From NCBI GenBank assembly GCA_965232615.1, contig OZ246985.1, positions 1,674,001 to 1,738,000 on the forward strand: 64,000 nt of DNA, read 5' to 3'. The notes beneath the pieces were generated by a model that worked only from the letters and a program-made list of their open reading frames with translations, was not told the origin of the DNA and made no database searches. The position numbers and the translations under genes were made by a program. Each line of letters begins with the position of its first letter. The stretch's first letter is position 1. Source of the stretch: UBA2779 sp965232615. GTDB taxonomy: Bacteria > Spirochaetota > Spirochaetia > DSM-2461. Shown here one piece after another: positions 44,459 through 53,338 of the stretch.

Positions 44459-45428
44459 CGAATGGATCAAAGAGAATACATATCATCATTCCGCGTTTTC
44501 TGACTTAAAAACCCTTGTTGAGGAGAAAGAAAAATCTGGATTAACCATTTCTCTGTGTATTCCCACTTTGAACGAAGAACACACCATAGGCAAGGAAATC
44601 ATCATTTTCAAATCTGAGTTAATGAATCGCTATCCCCTGTTGGATGAAATCGCCATAATTGACTCAGGCAGTGAGGATCGCACTCTTGAGGTTGCGGCAA
44701 GTTTCAATGCCGATACATACCTTTCTGCTGATATTCTACCGGATTTAGGATTCAAACGGGGGAAAGGTGAAAATCTCTGGAAGGCAATTTATCAGCTTAA
44801 AGGAGATATCATTGTTTATATCGACGCGGACATAAAAAACATCCACCCAAGATTTGTCTATGGACTCATCGGACCTCTTATACAACGGTCGGAGGTGAGT
44901 TATGTCAAAGCATTTTATGATAGACCTCTTGCCTTTTCCGACAGTATCAGACCTTCAGGGGGAGGCAGGGTTACAGAGATTCTCACCCGGCCTCTCTTCA
45001 GTCTGTTTTTTCCAGAACTGACGGGAATTATTCAGCCTCTTTCAGGTGAGTATGCCGTACGGCGTTCCGTTCTGGAAAGCATTCCATTTCCTGTGGGCTA
45101 TGGCGTTGAAACCAGCCATCTTATCGACGTGTACCGTGCTCATGGCATGACCGCCTTTGCCCAAACTGACCTGGATCAAAGGGTCCATAGAAATCAGGAA
45201 ACCCGGGATTTGGGTAAAATGTCCTTTGGAATTCTTCAATCATTTCTCCAACGATTAAGAAAAGAAGGAACTTTGCAATGGGAGGGAGAGTTTGAAACGG
45301 TACTCAGGCAGTTTCAAGCACAGAACGATAAATATGAGACCATTGAGTATGATATTCTTGAATACGAACGGCCGCCTATGATTACAATCCCCGAATACAG
45401 AAAATACAGAGGACTCCCAATAGATTAA
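44448..45428 (+). CDS. gpgS: Glucosyl-3-phosphoglycerate synthase (GT81-type glycosyltransferase)
   Basis: GT-A glycosyltransferase, 326 aa, closely resembling GpgS, which joins glucose to 3-phosphoglycerate en route to glucosylglycerate. Visible: SLCIPTLNEEHTIGKEI, IIDSGSEDRTLEVA, LGFKRGKGENLWKAIYQLKG, the metal-binding YIDADIKNIHPRFVYGLI and the acceptor region FPELTGIIQPLSGEYAVRRS and GYGVETSHLIDVY. The matching phosphatase (GpgP) is not in the window. Role inferred from family: compatible solute or polysaccharide precursor. Confidence 0.85.
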   Translation: MSLNEWIKENTYHHSAFSDLKTLVEEKEKSGLTISLCIPTLNEEHTIGKEIIIFKSELMNRYPLLDEIAIIDSGSEDRTLEVAASFNADTYLSADILPDLGFKRGKGENLWKAIYQLKGDIIVYIDADIKNIHPRFVYGLIGPLIQRSEVSYVKAFYDRPLAFSDSIRPSGGGRVTEILTRPLFSLFFPELTGIIQPLSGEYAVRRSVLESIPFPVGYGVETSHLIDVYRAHGMTAFAQTDLDQRVHRNQETRDLGKMSFGILQSFLQRLRKEGTLQWEGEFETVLRQFQAQNDKYETIEYDILEYERPPMITIPEYRKYRGLPID

Positions 45429-45429
45429 A

Positions 45430-45443
45430 GGGCACCTCTAAAG
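45430..45443 (+). repeat. Solo terminal repeat of the MITE-like element
   Basis: GGGCACCTCTAAAG, one base after the gpgS stop and 8 bases from the convergent tsaC-like stop. No other part of the element remains. Confidence 0.6.
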
Positions 45444-45451
45444 TGACTGAA

Positions 45452-46057
45452 TCAGGCATGACGCTCCTGGAGGTATTGGGGAGGTACTATACCACTGCCC
45501 TGCCTCAGAATGCGATAAGGATTGCAGGTTAAATCAATAATTGTTGATGGCAGCTTTCCCAGACGAATACCTGAATCCTCTACCAGTGCAACCTCATTAC
45601 CAAACTCCGCATCAATCTCTTGAGGATTGTTCATCGCCAGTTGTCCTGTCCTGTTCACACTTGTGGAATACAGGGGCTGGCCCACTTCAGAAATCAATGA
45701 ACGAAGACGATAATCCTCCGGTATTCGGCAGGCAACAGTAGAAGAGAATTTGGTTGAAAAAATGAATGTATATGGTCCAGGCCATAATGAAAGGGCAGGA
45801 TATTCCAGATTGTCGATACCCAGATCCAGCAACTCGGAAACCTCAGATATCAGCACTAAAAAAGGTTGATTCTGATCTCGTCCCTTAATGGATCGAATTT
45901 TTTCCTCTGTATCTGGATATCGCCCCACAAATCCATAAATAGTATCGCAGGCAGTGATACAAACCCGTCCATCAGTCAACGACTCCAGAAGTGCATTATA
46001 GCTATGTCTGTTTCTGATGAGATACACTTCCAACCCTGGAAAGTACGAATCCAACAA
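45452..46057 (-). CDS. Sua5/YciO/YrdC (TsaC)-family protein
   Basis: 201-aa member of the TsaC/Sua5 family, whose best-known members make threonylcarbamoyl-AMP for tRNA t6A. Visible features: GRVCITACDTIYGFVGRY, SIKGRDQNQPFLVLIS (KxRxxxxP motif), LWPGPYTFIF and CRIPEDYRLRSLI. It lacks a Sua5 C-terminal domain. It may be a TsaC or a YciO-like paralogue. Its start lies 56 bases inside the upstream FtsB-like gene. Confidence 0.85.
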   Translation of the reverse strand: MLDSYFPGLEVYLIRNRHSYNALLESLTDGRVCITACDTIYGFVGRYPDTEEKIRSIKGRDQNQPFLVLISEVSELLDLGIDNLEYPALSLWPGPYTFIFSTKFSSTVACRIPEDYRLRSLISEVGQPLYSTSVNRTGQLAMNNPQEIDAEFGNEVALVEDSGIRLGKLPSTIIDLTCNPYRILRQGSGIVPPQYLQERHA

Positions 46058-46496
46058 TTAAGAACAACAGACTGACAATAAAACTGAGAATACGAAAAAA
46101 ATTTTGATCTACTTTTCGTTCTGAGTCCAGCACTAAAACCTGACCAGCATCAGGAAGAGTCTGAGTATGCTCAAGGTTGTGGAAATAAACAACATGCTGT
46201 CCGGGTTCATACAAACCGATTCCACGCGCTTTAATTCTAATCTCATTTGAATCAGAGCGAAGTGAATTGAGGGTTTGAGTTAATTCCGCTTTCCTGCTGT
46301 TTAATAATTCCATATTGTCCGCCAGTAACTGAATATTATCATTCAACCGTGCAAACGCGTAAACACCATTGGGGCCAAAAAAAAGCATGAAGATCATATA
46401 TGTAAGAAATCCCGCATAGAGTGCAAGTGGTATAAAGAATAACTTCATAATGAGATTGACGGTTATCAACTCTTTCCTCTTTACAGAGAATTTCAT
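46002..46496 (-). CDS. FtsB/DivIC-like septum protein
   Basis: 164 aa. One N-terminal membrane helix (IMKLFFIPLALYAGFLTYMI) is followed by FFGPNGVYAFARLNDNIQLL, a coiled coil of ~35 residues and YEPGQHVVYF, a pattern typical of the FtsB/DivIC septum-formation initiators. Unusually there is a second hydrophobic segment near the C-terminus (FRILSFIVSLLFLIVGFVLS). The 3' end overlaps the tsaC-like gene by 56 bases. The call rests on architecture and the GxxGxxAxxxL pattern. Confidence 0.75.
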   Translation of the reverse strand: MKFSVKRKELITVNLIMKLFFIPLALYAGFLTYMIFMLFFGPNGVYAFARLNDNIQLLADNMELLNSRKAELTQTLNSLRSDSNEIRIKARGIGLYEPGQHVVYFHNLEHTQTLPDAGQVLVLDSERKVDQNFFRILSFIVSLLFLIVGFVLSRVGSVSHQKQT

Positions 46497-46702
46497 TTAT
46501 TTCCAACCTTCGATGGAATTTCTGATCCAGTCTATAGCCGACAAATCTTGTATTTCGGCAAACGGTAGCTGGAACCTGGCTCTTCCATATTTACGGGATT
46601 CAGTATATATTTAAGAATCTTTCCCTGGAAATGATTTAATTCATTTACTTTCGGGATTGATTACGATAATGATAGTGGATAATACTGTTTTTAGGAGTAG
46701 TT

Positions 46703-47821
46703 ATGGGCACATCCAATAAATCACGGACAGATCAAGAACTTGAGCGATATGGTGTTTGGGTAAAAACCAATCCTGATGACACATCGGATATATACAGCCA
46801 AAGTGAGATAGAAATTGACCCGCCAACTGTATCCGATACTGACGATGGGTTTCTCAGAGAAGAAAATAACAATGAACTGGATATTATCGATATGACAGAT
46901 GAATATAACAATGACATTTCAACTGATATCTCACTGGATTCCAGCAATACTGGTCTATCTGCTCCTGATTATGATTCAAGAATAAAAGAACTGGAACAAA
47001 CGCTCAAGGATCTGAAGGGTGAGATTCACCTGCTTAACGATGCAATCTGCGGATTGCAGTCACAGCATATGCAGGTTGATAATTATGAAACTCAGGGATT
47101 CTTCGTGGAAGATGAGGATGATGAGTCTATTTCACCGATCGGTGAGGAACTGGATAATATACTCAACTCCTGCAACTTCGTTGAAATGGATGCCGAAGAC
47201 TCAACATCCACAGCGATGGACTCAGGTTTTGATGATGGAGTCATTGATCTCACCCGAGAAGATGAATTCGGAGATAGTCTGCCACCTGGAGATGATCCAG
47301 CCATGGCCATCCTGGATGATACGGCCGGTATGGAATCTAATTTAGATGAAGTTGTTAGTATTGATGAAATTCCTTCCGGTGATATGGATAACATTTCATC
47401 CATGGAAGTTGTTCCTGATCCCGGTCTGGATTCTACAGATGATACAGAGGACATAATTTCCTTTGATACTGAAGAAGAATCCTCTGCCGATGAAGTTGAT
47501 TTCATATCCGAATTCAATCCTTCTGATTCTACTCTGAAGAGTCCTGATGAGACCAGCATGGTTGATGTGGAAGAAATGACAATGAGTGAATCTTTTGATC
47601 TACCTGATATAGAGGATATCAGTGATATACCAGTCGATGAACCTGCCAGGACTTTCAGTCAGGATGAAGTAAAAGAAATACTGACTTATATGACGCAGCT
47701 TTACAGTGCCTTACCTGAGAATAAACTGGAGGAAATGACCAACAGCAATCAGTATAAAACGTACAGCAATCTGCTGGAGGAGCTTGGAATCCATCCCAAT
47801 GGTTCTACACAAATTGAGTGA
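46703..47821 (+). CDS. Highly acidic protein of unknown function, 372 aa
   Basis: No family recognised. Very rich in Asp, Glu and Ser, with a short coiled coil (SRIKELEQTLKDLKGEIHLL, about residues 92-111), a long disordered-looking acidic region, and a structured C-terminus of ~55 residues (FSQDEVKEILTYMTQLYSAL, PENKLEEMTNSNQYKTYSNL). No signal peptide. A strong AGGAG precedes the ATG. The stop overlaps the GTG of the first DUF115 gene, so it is probably functionally tied to the DUF115 pair. Confidence 0.8.
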   Translation: MGTSNKSRTDQELERYGVWVKTNPDDTSDIYSQSEIEIDPPTVSDTDDGFLREENNNELDIIDMTDEYNNDISTDISLDSSNTGLSAPDYDSRIKELEQTLKDLKGEIHLLNDAICGLQSQHMQVDNYETQGFFVEDEDDESISPIGEELDNILNSCNFVEMDAEDSTSTAMDSGFDDGVIDLTREDEFGDSLPPGDDPAMAILDDTAGMESNLDEVVSIDEIPSGDMDNISSMEVVPDPGLDSTDDTEDIISFDTEEESSADEVDFISEFNPSDSTLKSPDETSMVDVEEMTMSESFDLPDIEDISDIPVDEPARTFSQDEVKEILTYMTQLYSALPENKLEEMTNSNQYKTYSNLLEELGIHPNGSTQIE

Positions 47822-49335
47822 TATCTCTCTATCCATCCAAATCCGGGCCATTAACCGCAAGTATTGGCGCATTTCGAATACATTCAGCCTATAATCCACT
47901 GAAAGAAGCCTTGAGATTCCTGGAATCGAGGATAAATACATTTCGTCAAAATGGAACTGTGATAATACGGGGAGCCAGTCTTGGTTATCTTGATTCAATT
48001 CTGGCAGAAAAACGTCCTGATCTCAGAATAATTGCACTTCATCTCATCCAGGAGCTCTATAATCGACATATAAGTAAACAGAATTCAGTTATACGATGGT
48101 TTCCGGAAGAAAAAAAAAACATCGTAAACTTCCTGTTTGATGCGATTAGAGAAACAGACCTTCCTGGTCTGCAGATAATTGATTGGCCAGCATCGATTCA
48201 AACCGCACCCGACATGGCTCAAAAAGCATCCGATGCCATTTCCACCGTCGTCAGACGATATACAGGCAACATCACAACAACTGCTGCTTTCGGAAGGTTG
48301 TGGATTAAGAATTCACTGCGCAACTACTTGAATTTCAATCGTTTAACCATTCCTTCCACAATAAATGGAGCAACTGTTATTGCGGCTTCAGGACCCTCCC
48401 TGGAAAATCATTTGCAAACACTTTCAAAATACCGATCTCTATTCAATTTATGGGCTCTTCCATCCTCACTGCCAGCCTTGAAAAGAATGAGAATCAAACC
48501 CGACCTGGTGTTCACAACTGATCCAGGTTACTGGGCCCGTCTACACGGACGCTATTTTTCCAGGGACATACCTGTTGCGATGCCACTGACGGCATCTCCC
48601 ATACCTGAGGACACCCCTCCCCCCATTCTACTCAATCAAAAAACCATTGGAGAAAATTCTCTACTGGTTGGAAATGACTGGCCTACAGTCGACATTCCCC
48701 AGGCAGGTACAGTGGCCATCAGTGCGATAGAAACCTGGCGTCAGATATGCAGTGGTCCCCTTGTTCTCACCGGTCTGGATCTATGCTGGTATGACCTCAG
48801 AAGCCATGTAAGACCTCACGGATTTGATGGATGGTTTTCTTCCAGAGTGAACCGGACAATACCGGCACTGACAACCCAATGGAATATTGCCCGGAAAACC
48901 GTTCCTGGACAAATCGGTAGATTGAGGACAGGATTTGCATTGAAAACCTATGCGGACTGGTTCAATGACACATCATTCAGACGACCTGTATACCGGTTAA
49001 TTTCTAATGATCACTGGAAATATCCGAACGACTTCAAAGATGTCAAGAATGTGAACTCATCTGTTTTCAGGAATTTTGACAGAGTGCGAACATCAAAATC
49101 TCATATCAAACCGGTACCCATGTCATATGAAGACCGGAAAACATTGATCTGTCAATTGCTTGATCAATGGAGCCGGTTCAGCACAATGCCCAATGAAATT
49201 CTCTATACTCTTGATCCAGGTGGTGTACTGGATATTATTCGTTCCGGCAAAACATCAGAGCATCTCTGGACAGCTCAGAGGAATAAAGTAAAGAATACTC
49301 TGCAAAAGTTGCTGCAGTCATATGAACGAAAATAG
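47818..49335 (+). CDS. DUF115 (MptE-like/Maf-like) protein, first of a pair
   Basis: 505 aa; the start is a GTG overlapping the previous stop. The central region IAASGPSLENHLQTLSKYRS, followed by IKPDLVFTTDPGYW, is the DUF115 signature (GPS loop and PD...D) shared with 6-hydroxymethylpterin diphosphokinase MptE-like proteins and with motility-associated (Maf) flagellin-glycosylation factors. The C-terminal half is not recognised. A role in flagellin or surface glycosylation is plausible for a spirochaete but unproven. Confidence 0.8.
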   Translation: MISLYPSKSGPLTASIGAFRIHSAYNPLKEALRFLESRINTFRQNGTVIIRGASLGYLDSILAEKRPDLRIIALHLIQELYNRHISKQNSVIRWFPEEKKNIVNFLFDAIRETDLPGLQIIDWPASIQTAPDMAQKASDAISTVVRRYTGNITTTAAFGRLWIKNSLRNYLNFNRLTIPSTINGATVIAASGPSLENHLQTLSKYRSLFNLWALPSSLPALKRMRIKPDLVFTTDPGYWARLHGRYFSRDIPVAMPLTASPIPEDTPPPILLNQKTIGENSLLVGNDWPTVDIPQAGTVAISAIETWRQICSGPLVLTGLDLCWYDLRSHVRPHGFDGWFSSRVNRTIPALTTQWNIARKTVPGQIGRLRTGFALKTYADWFNDTSFRRPVYRLISNDHWKYPNDFKDVKNVNSSVFRNFDRVRTSKSHIKPVPMSYEDRKTLICQLLDQWSRFSTMPNEILYTLDPGGVLDIIRSGKTSEHLWTAQRNKVKNTLQKLLQSYERK

Positions 49336-50998
49336 TACTTTGAACCGCAACCTCCTGGCCCTCGGAACAAGGTTTCCCTATTCTATCTCAGAGTTCTCTC
49401 ATGCTCCAGAGAATCACAATCTCGAATTCATTACCTCACGCAGTGGGCATTCTGTGCCGGTTCTCAACCGCAATGGACGGCCATATCCCATGCATTCCCG
49501 CTTTGATCCAGAAAACGAAGGCAAACGTATCGCAGCGAAAGCACCTCAAGGTTTTTTAATAGCTTTTGGTTTGGGTGGAGGCTATCATCTGATCCCCCTG
49601 CTCCAGAACAGCAATCTTACCGGACTGATCATTGTTGAGAAAGATGCGGCTCTTATTCGACAAATTCTTGAAACAATTGATTTAACACAACTCTTTCTGG
49701 ATTCCAGGGTAAGACTCCTGATTGATTCTACCCCGGATGAATTGGCAAAGACAGTATTGGATCGATACCTTCCAGTACTGTACGGAAATCTTGGGAGTAT
49801 AAGCTTGAGAACAAGATGGGATGCAGAACCTCAGTGGTTTGCCAGTATGGCGGAATCTATAAAGGGTCTTTCGGAAATTCTGGGAAGAGATTACTCCGTT
49901 CAATCCCGATTTGGCCGTCGATGGTTTGTTCATACAATCACAAATATTAAAAGAAGTGAAGAAGTTTTCTGCATACTGCCTCCAGCCGGAAAGCTGTGCA
50001 TCACGGCTGCCGGTCCATCCCTTCAAACTCAACTTCCCCGCATTCGACAATTAAAAAAAGATGGAACAACATTACTGGCAACCGATACCTCTCTCCCTGT
50101 ATTGATTTCCGCCGGTATTGCACCAGACATAGTGCTTTCCATTGACTGCCAGGTTATTAGTTCCCAGCATTTCTTTAAGCGTCTGCCAGAGGAAACAATA
50201 CTACTACTTGATCTGGCCTCCCCTCCCATACTCACCCGTCTCACGGATCGAGTACTCTTCTATTCCAGTGGCCACCCATTTTCCTTATACATTAATCAAT
50301 ACTTTCGCGCCTTTCCAATACTTGACATCTCTGGCGGTAATGTGACTCACGCGGCGGCCTCGTTTGCTGATATTGCCGGTACGAAGGAAGTCATTCTTCT
50401 GGGTGGGGATTTCTCATATCCTGATGGACGTCCTTATGCTCAGGGGACGTATATTTACCCCTATTTCCAATCGATTTCCACACGCACCGCAGGATCAGAA
50501 TCGTATTTCTGGAAATTCATTGCGGCTGGTCGACCTGAACGGGAAAAAACAAGTACCGGATGGAGATGGCGAACAAAAACAATGGATCACTATAGAGGAG
50601 AACTGGAATCAGCCATCAACACAATGAACTACCAGTTCATATCAGAACCAGGCAAAGGAGTACCCATTCATCAAAAAAAGGCAGCCCCCCCCCGGCATTC
50701 TCCTATCGTATCAATTCCAACTGTTGGTTCAGCTCAATCAGGATGGAAAGATTTTCTTACCGAGTACCAGAATCATCTGGAAAGATTACCTCCCATGACG
50801 GGATCACTCCAGGATTATCTGGAAGGACTGAAACCTGAAATCAGGCAGACCTTGACCACATTACTCCCTGCCGCAACAACGTTCCAGAATGGTTTAGAGG
50901 ATGGTACTGCTGCACTGGAATCGGCACGCCAATGGACATTGAATCGTATCCGCAGAGTTCTCTCCAGGACAAATCACTCCCATACAACTCCAGCATAA
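49322..50998 (+). CDS. DUF115 (MptE-like/Maf-like) protein, second of a pair
   Basis: 558 aa, start 14 bases inside the first DUF115 gene. An N-terminal domain with GFLIAFGLGGGYHLIPLL and LIIVEKDAALIRQIL resembles the usual Maf N-terminal domain. The DUF115 core reads CITAAGPSLQTQLPRIRQLK, then SAGIAPDIVLSIDCQ, and later ILLGGDFSYPDGRPYAQGTY. This full two-domain arrangement is the standard form of the family; the first gene has a divergent N-terminus. The 3' end overlaps the convergent Memo-family gene by 25 bases. Confidence 0.85.
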   Translation: MNENSTLNRNLLALGTRFPYSISEFSHAPENHNLEFITSRSGHSVPVLNRNGRPYPMHSRFDPENEGKRIAAKAPQGFLIAFGLGGGYHLIPLLQNSNLTGLIIVEKDAALIRQILETIDLTQLFLDSRVRLLIDSTPDELAKTVLDRYLPVLYGNLGSISLRTRWDAEPQWFASMAESIKGLSEILGRDYSVQSRFGRRWFVHTITNIKRSEEVFCILPPAGKLCITAAGPSLQTQLPRIRQLKKDGTTLLATDTSLPVLISAGIAPDIVLSIDCQVISSQHFFKRLPEETILLLDLASPPILTRLTDRVLFYSSGHPFSLYINQYFRAFPILDISGGNVTHAAASFADIAGTKEVILLGGDFSYPDGRPYAQGTYIYPYFQSISTRTAGSESYFWKFIAAGRPEREKTSTGWRWRTKTMDHYRGELESAINTMNYQFISEPGKGVPIHQKKAAPPRHSPIVSIPTVGSAQSGWKDFLTEYQNHLERLPPMTGSLQDYLEGLKPEIRQTLTTLLPAATTFQNGLEDGTAALESARQWTLNRIRRVLSRTNHSHTTPA

Positions 50999-51801
50999 CC
51001 AACAAAGGAATCTCCTGGAGAAACATCATAACTCGTGCCGTATGATAGAATTCTCCCCCTCTCTGCGCCACAACTGTATGAATAACTCATTGCAGCGGCA
51101 GCCCCTCCCCCTGAACAGGCGCACTTATCTTCAACGGCCAGTGTCAATACTCTCTTCCCTTCAAAATTGATCAATGCCTCAAGGATGCTTGAATCACGAT
51201 CTTTCACCCATTGGATCGGAGAGTTAAGAGTTTCGTCTGTGATCAGTCCGTAAGATTTCCCATAATGTGTCAAGTCTGTTGAGCCGATAACCACAATTCG
51301 TCGATCATATTCATTCGCTATTTCTGCGAGTGTTCTCCCAAAGCTCAAAGCTCGATTATCTGAGGGGATCCTCCATGCAGACCATCTCAATCCAGGCTTG
51401 AGGGCAAGTGCCATGACCATAACAACTTCAACTGTGTTATCTGCAACTCCTTCATCAACAAACTTCTCTTCAAATGACTCTTCGACACGTCGTACCAACT
51501 CAGTATCGACGGAGTAATACCCCGTTGGTGTATTCCATTGGTCGTAATGATAGGAAATAAAAGCTCCTCCAGGAGGATTGTGCCCGCCCAGTACAATGAC
51601 TGTTTCAACATCATCCGGCAGTCTGAGAAGAACATCGGCCATAATCGAACCACAATAAGTCCAGCCGGCATGTGGTACAACGCCAGCTAGTACATCTTCA
51701 TTTTCCCGGGAGGATCTCATACCGGCAAGTAAATCCTCTATATCACTTTTTGAATCAGGATACCATCCTTTTGATAATTTTCGATTTCGGATCTTCAACA
51801 A
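50974..51801 (-). CDS. AmmeMemoRadiSam system protein B (Memo family)
   Basis: Memo/AmmeMemoRadiSam-B family protein, about 275 aa. VVPHAGWTYCGSIMADVLL, VIVLGGHNPPGGAF and IVVIGSTDLTHYGKSYG carry the conserved His and Asp residues of the metal-binding cleft; GGGAAAAMSYSYSCGAERG is the C-terminal signature. The exact start is unclear: the frame opens at a TTG at 51822, but TTG codons near 51798-51801 follow a GGGGTG and fit better. The radical-SAM (A) partner is not in the window. Divergent from the gene at 51831 with only ~30 bases between, and antisense-overlapping DUF115 at its 3' end. Confidence 0.8.
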   Translation of the reverse strand: MLKIRNRKLSKGWYPDSKSDIEDLLAGMRSSRENEDVLAGVVPHAGWTYCGSIMADVLLRLPDDVETVIVLGGHNPPGGAFISYHYDQWNTPTGYYSVDTELVRRVEESFEEKFVDEGVADNTVEVVMVMALALKPGLRWSAWRIPSDNRALSFGRTLAEIANEYDRRIVVIGSTDLTHYGKSYGLITDETLNSPIQWVKDRDSSILEALINFEGKRVLTLAVEDKCACSGGGAAAAMSYSYSCGAERGRILSYGTSYDVSPGDSFVGYAGVVWE

Positions 51802-51830
51802 TACACCCCATCTATTATACAATAGATATC

Positions 51831-53321
51831 ATGAAGAAATCATTCTCAATAGTATACACTATACTGGCTTTCATTTTACTTTTTTGCATCATCGCTTACA
51901 CTTCCCTGGAAGTCTACAACTTAAGAAATACAAGGATGATGAATCTGACTGAGGAATCAACCAGGTATACTCAATACCTCTCAGAACTACTCATCGAGAG
52001 ACGGGATATTGATGCGGAAGTTGAATACGCAAGGAATCTCCTTAAGAATAACCCATTGCTTGTGGCCGTTCAAGTATACTCCCTGGATGATGGACTTAGA
52101 TTCAGTGTCATTCAACCAGTTATGGATGAATTTAAATCCAGTGCCATTGCAGATTCCAGCAAGTTAGATGGTCTCTCCAGATGGCATTACCATGTTGTTC
52201 ATCATCCAATGAATATCAAAGAGATGGTTGGCTTACGCGCTTACTATGTTGCTGTCAGTCTGACCTATGAAGACATACGTAAGTTTTTATTGTACATAAT
52301 CATACCAACCGGGGTTATTTTTATTATAACACTTGCACTGCTCCTTCTTCGTCCAAAGCAGATGAGAGGTTCTCAGATCAATGATACTATGGTGAACAGC
52401 AGTATATCAATGAACGGTGACTTTGATGATCCTGTCAGCTTTGATGATCCTGTCAGCTTTGATGATCCTGTCAACTTTGATGATCCTGTCAACTTTGATG
52501 ATCCTGTCAGCTTTGATGATCCTGTCAACTTTGATGATCCTGTCAGCTTTGATGATCCTGTCAGCTTTGATGATCCTGTCAGCTTTGATGATCCTGTCAG
52601 CATTGATGATCCTGTCAGCATTGATGATCCTGTCAGCTTTGATGATCCTGTCAGCTTTGATGATCCTGTCAGCTTTGATGATCCTGTCAGCATTGATGAT
52701 CCTGTCAGCTTTGATGATCCTGTCAGCATTGATGATCCTGTCAGCTTTGATGATCCTGTCAGCATTGATGATCCTGTCAGCATTGATGATCCTGTCAGCT
52801 TTGATGATCCTATCAGCTTTGATGATCCTATCAGCATTGATGATCCTATCAGCATTGATGATCCTATCAGCTTTGATGATCCTGAGGATAGCAGCATTTC
52901 AAATGAGGAACGGGATGTGCTGGAACAATTAGAAATAGAACTATCCGAGGCTGAATCCAGGGGGGAAGACCTTGCCCTCTCCCTCATACACTCCAACAAT
53001 AACAACGACGATTCAATAAAGGAAGCTTTTCTTCCGAATCAGAAGACATTCCAACTGGATGATAATCAGGTTGTCGTTATTGAAAGCAATAAAGATCTGG
53101 ATTCAGCATTACTGACATCAAAAGCAATGCTCAGTTCTCTTGAAAAAAACGTTGGGGAGAGGAATTTCCACATAGGCATTACTTCAAAAAACAACCGCAA
53201 TATCAAGGCGACTGAATTTTTGTCTGAAGCAAAACATGCTTTGAACAAAACCAATGAGAATGCGGCGATTGTAGCTTTCCAGTCTGACCCCATGAAATAT
53301 CTGGAATATTCGAAGGATTAG
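51831..53321 (+). CDS. Membrane protein with hexapeptide repeat linker and degenerate GGDEF-like C-terminus
   Basis: 496 aa from the ATG at 51831. A first membrane helix (SFSIVYTILAFILLFCIIAY), an extracytoplasmic region of ~130 residues, and a second helix (FLLYIIIPTGVIFIITLALLLL) make a sensor-like topology. Then 26 tandem copies of F/I-D-D-P-V/I-S/N form a cytoplasmic linker. The last ~120 residues (FQLDDNQVVVIESNKDLDSA, FHIGITSKNNRNIKATEFLS) resemble a GGDEF fold: LDDNQ at the position of GGDEF, and HIGIT followed by a helix like the 'SIGIA...A..AL..AK' end. With the signature lost it would not make c-di-GMP. This is a structural inference. Confidence 0.7.
   Translation: MKKSFSIVYTILAFILLFCIIAYTSLEVYNLRNTRMMNLTEESTRYTQYLSELLIERRDIDAEVEYARNLLKNNPLLVAVQVYSLDDGLRFSVIQPVMDEFKSSAIADSSKLDGLSRWHYHVVHHPMNIKEMVGLRAYYVAVSLTYEDIRKFLLYIIIPTGVIFIITLALLLLRPKQMRGSQINDTMVNSSISMNGDFDDPVSFDDPVSFDDPVNFDDPVNFDDPVSFDDPVNFDDPVSFDDPVSFDDPVSFDDPVSIDDPVSIDDPVSFDDPVSFDDPVSFDDPVSIDDPVSFDDPVSIDDPVSFDDPVSIDDPVSIDDPVSFDDPISFDDPISIDDPISIDDPISFDDPEDSSISNEERDVLEQLEIELSEAESRGEDLALSLIHSNNNNDDSIKEAFLPNQKTFQLDDNQVVVIESNKDLDSALLTSKAMLSSLEKNVGERNFHIGITSKNNRNIKATEFLSEAKHALNKTNENAAIVAFQSDPMKYLEYSKD
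52422..52883 (+). repeat. 18-bp tandem repeat, 26 units, in frame
   Basis: Units of TTTGATGATCCTGTCAGC with few variants (AAC for AGC, ATT for TTT, ATC for GTC). Because the unit is a multiple of three, copy-number change alters linker length without breaking the frame. Variant units cluster: V units first, I units in the last five, which suggests slippage-based expansion from the 5' side. Confidence 0.95.
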
Positions 53322-53338
53322 GATAGAAGCTACTTACA

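Noticed and set aside
52422..52883. Possible CRISPR array or non-coding satellite
   Set aside because: The 18-bp units have no spacers and encode an in-frame hexapeptide within a clear membrane-protein gene.
52373..53005. Antisense open frame encoding LTGSSK repeats
   Set aside because: Shadow of the 18-bp repeat; no ribosome site or recognisable ends.
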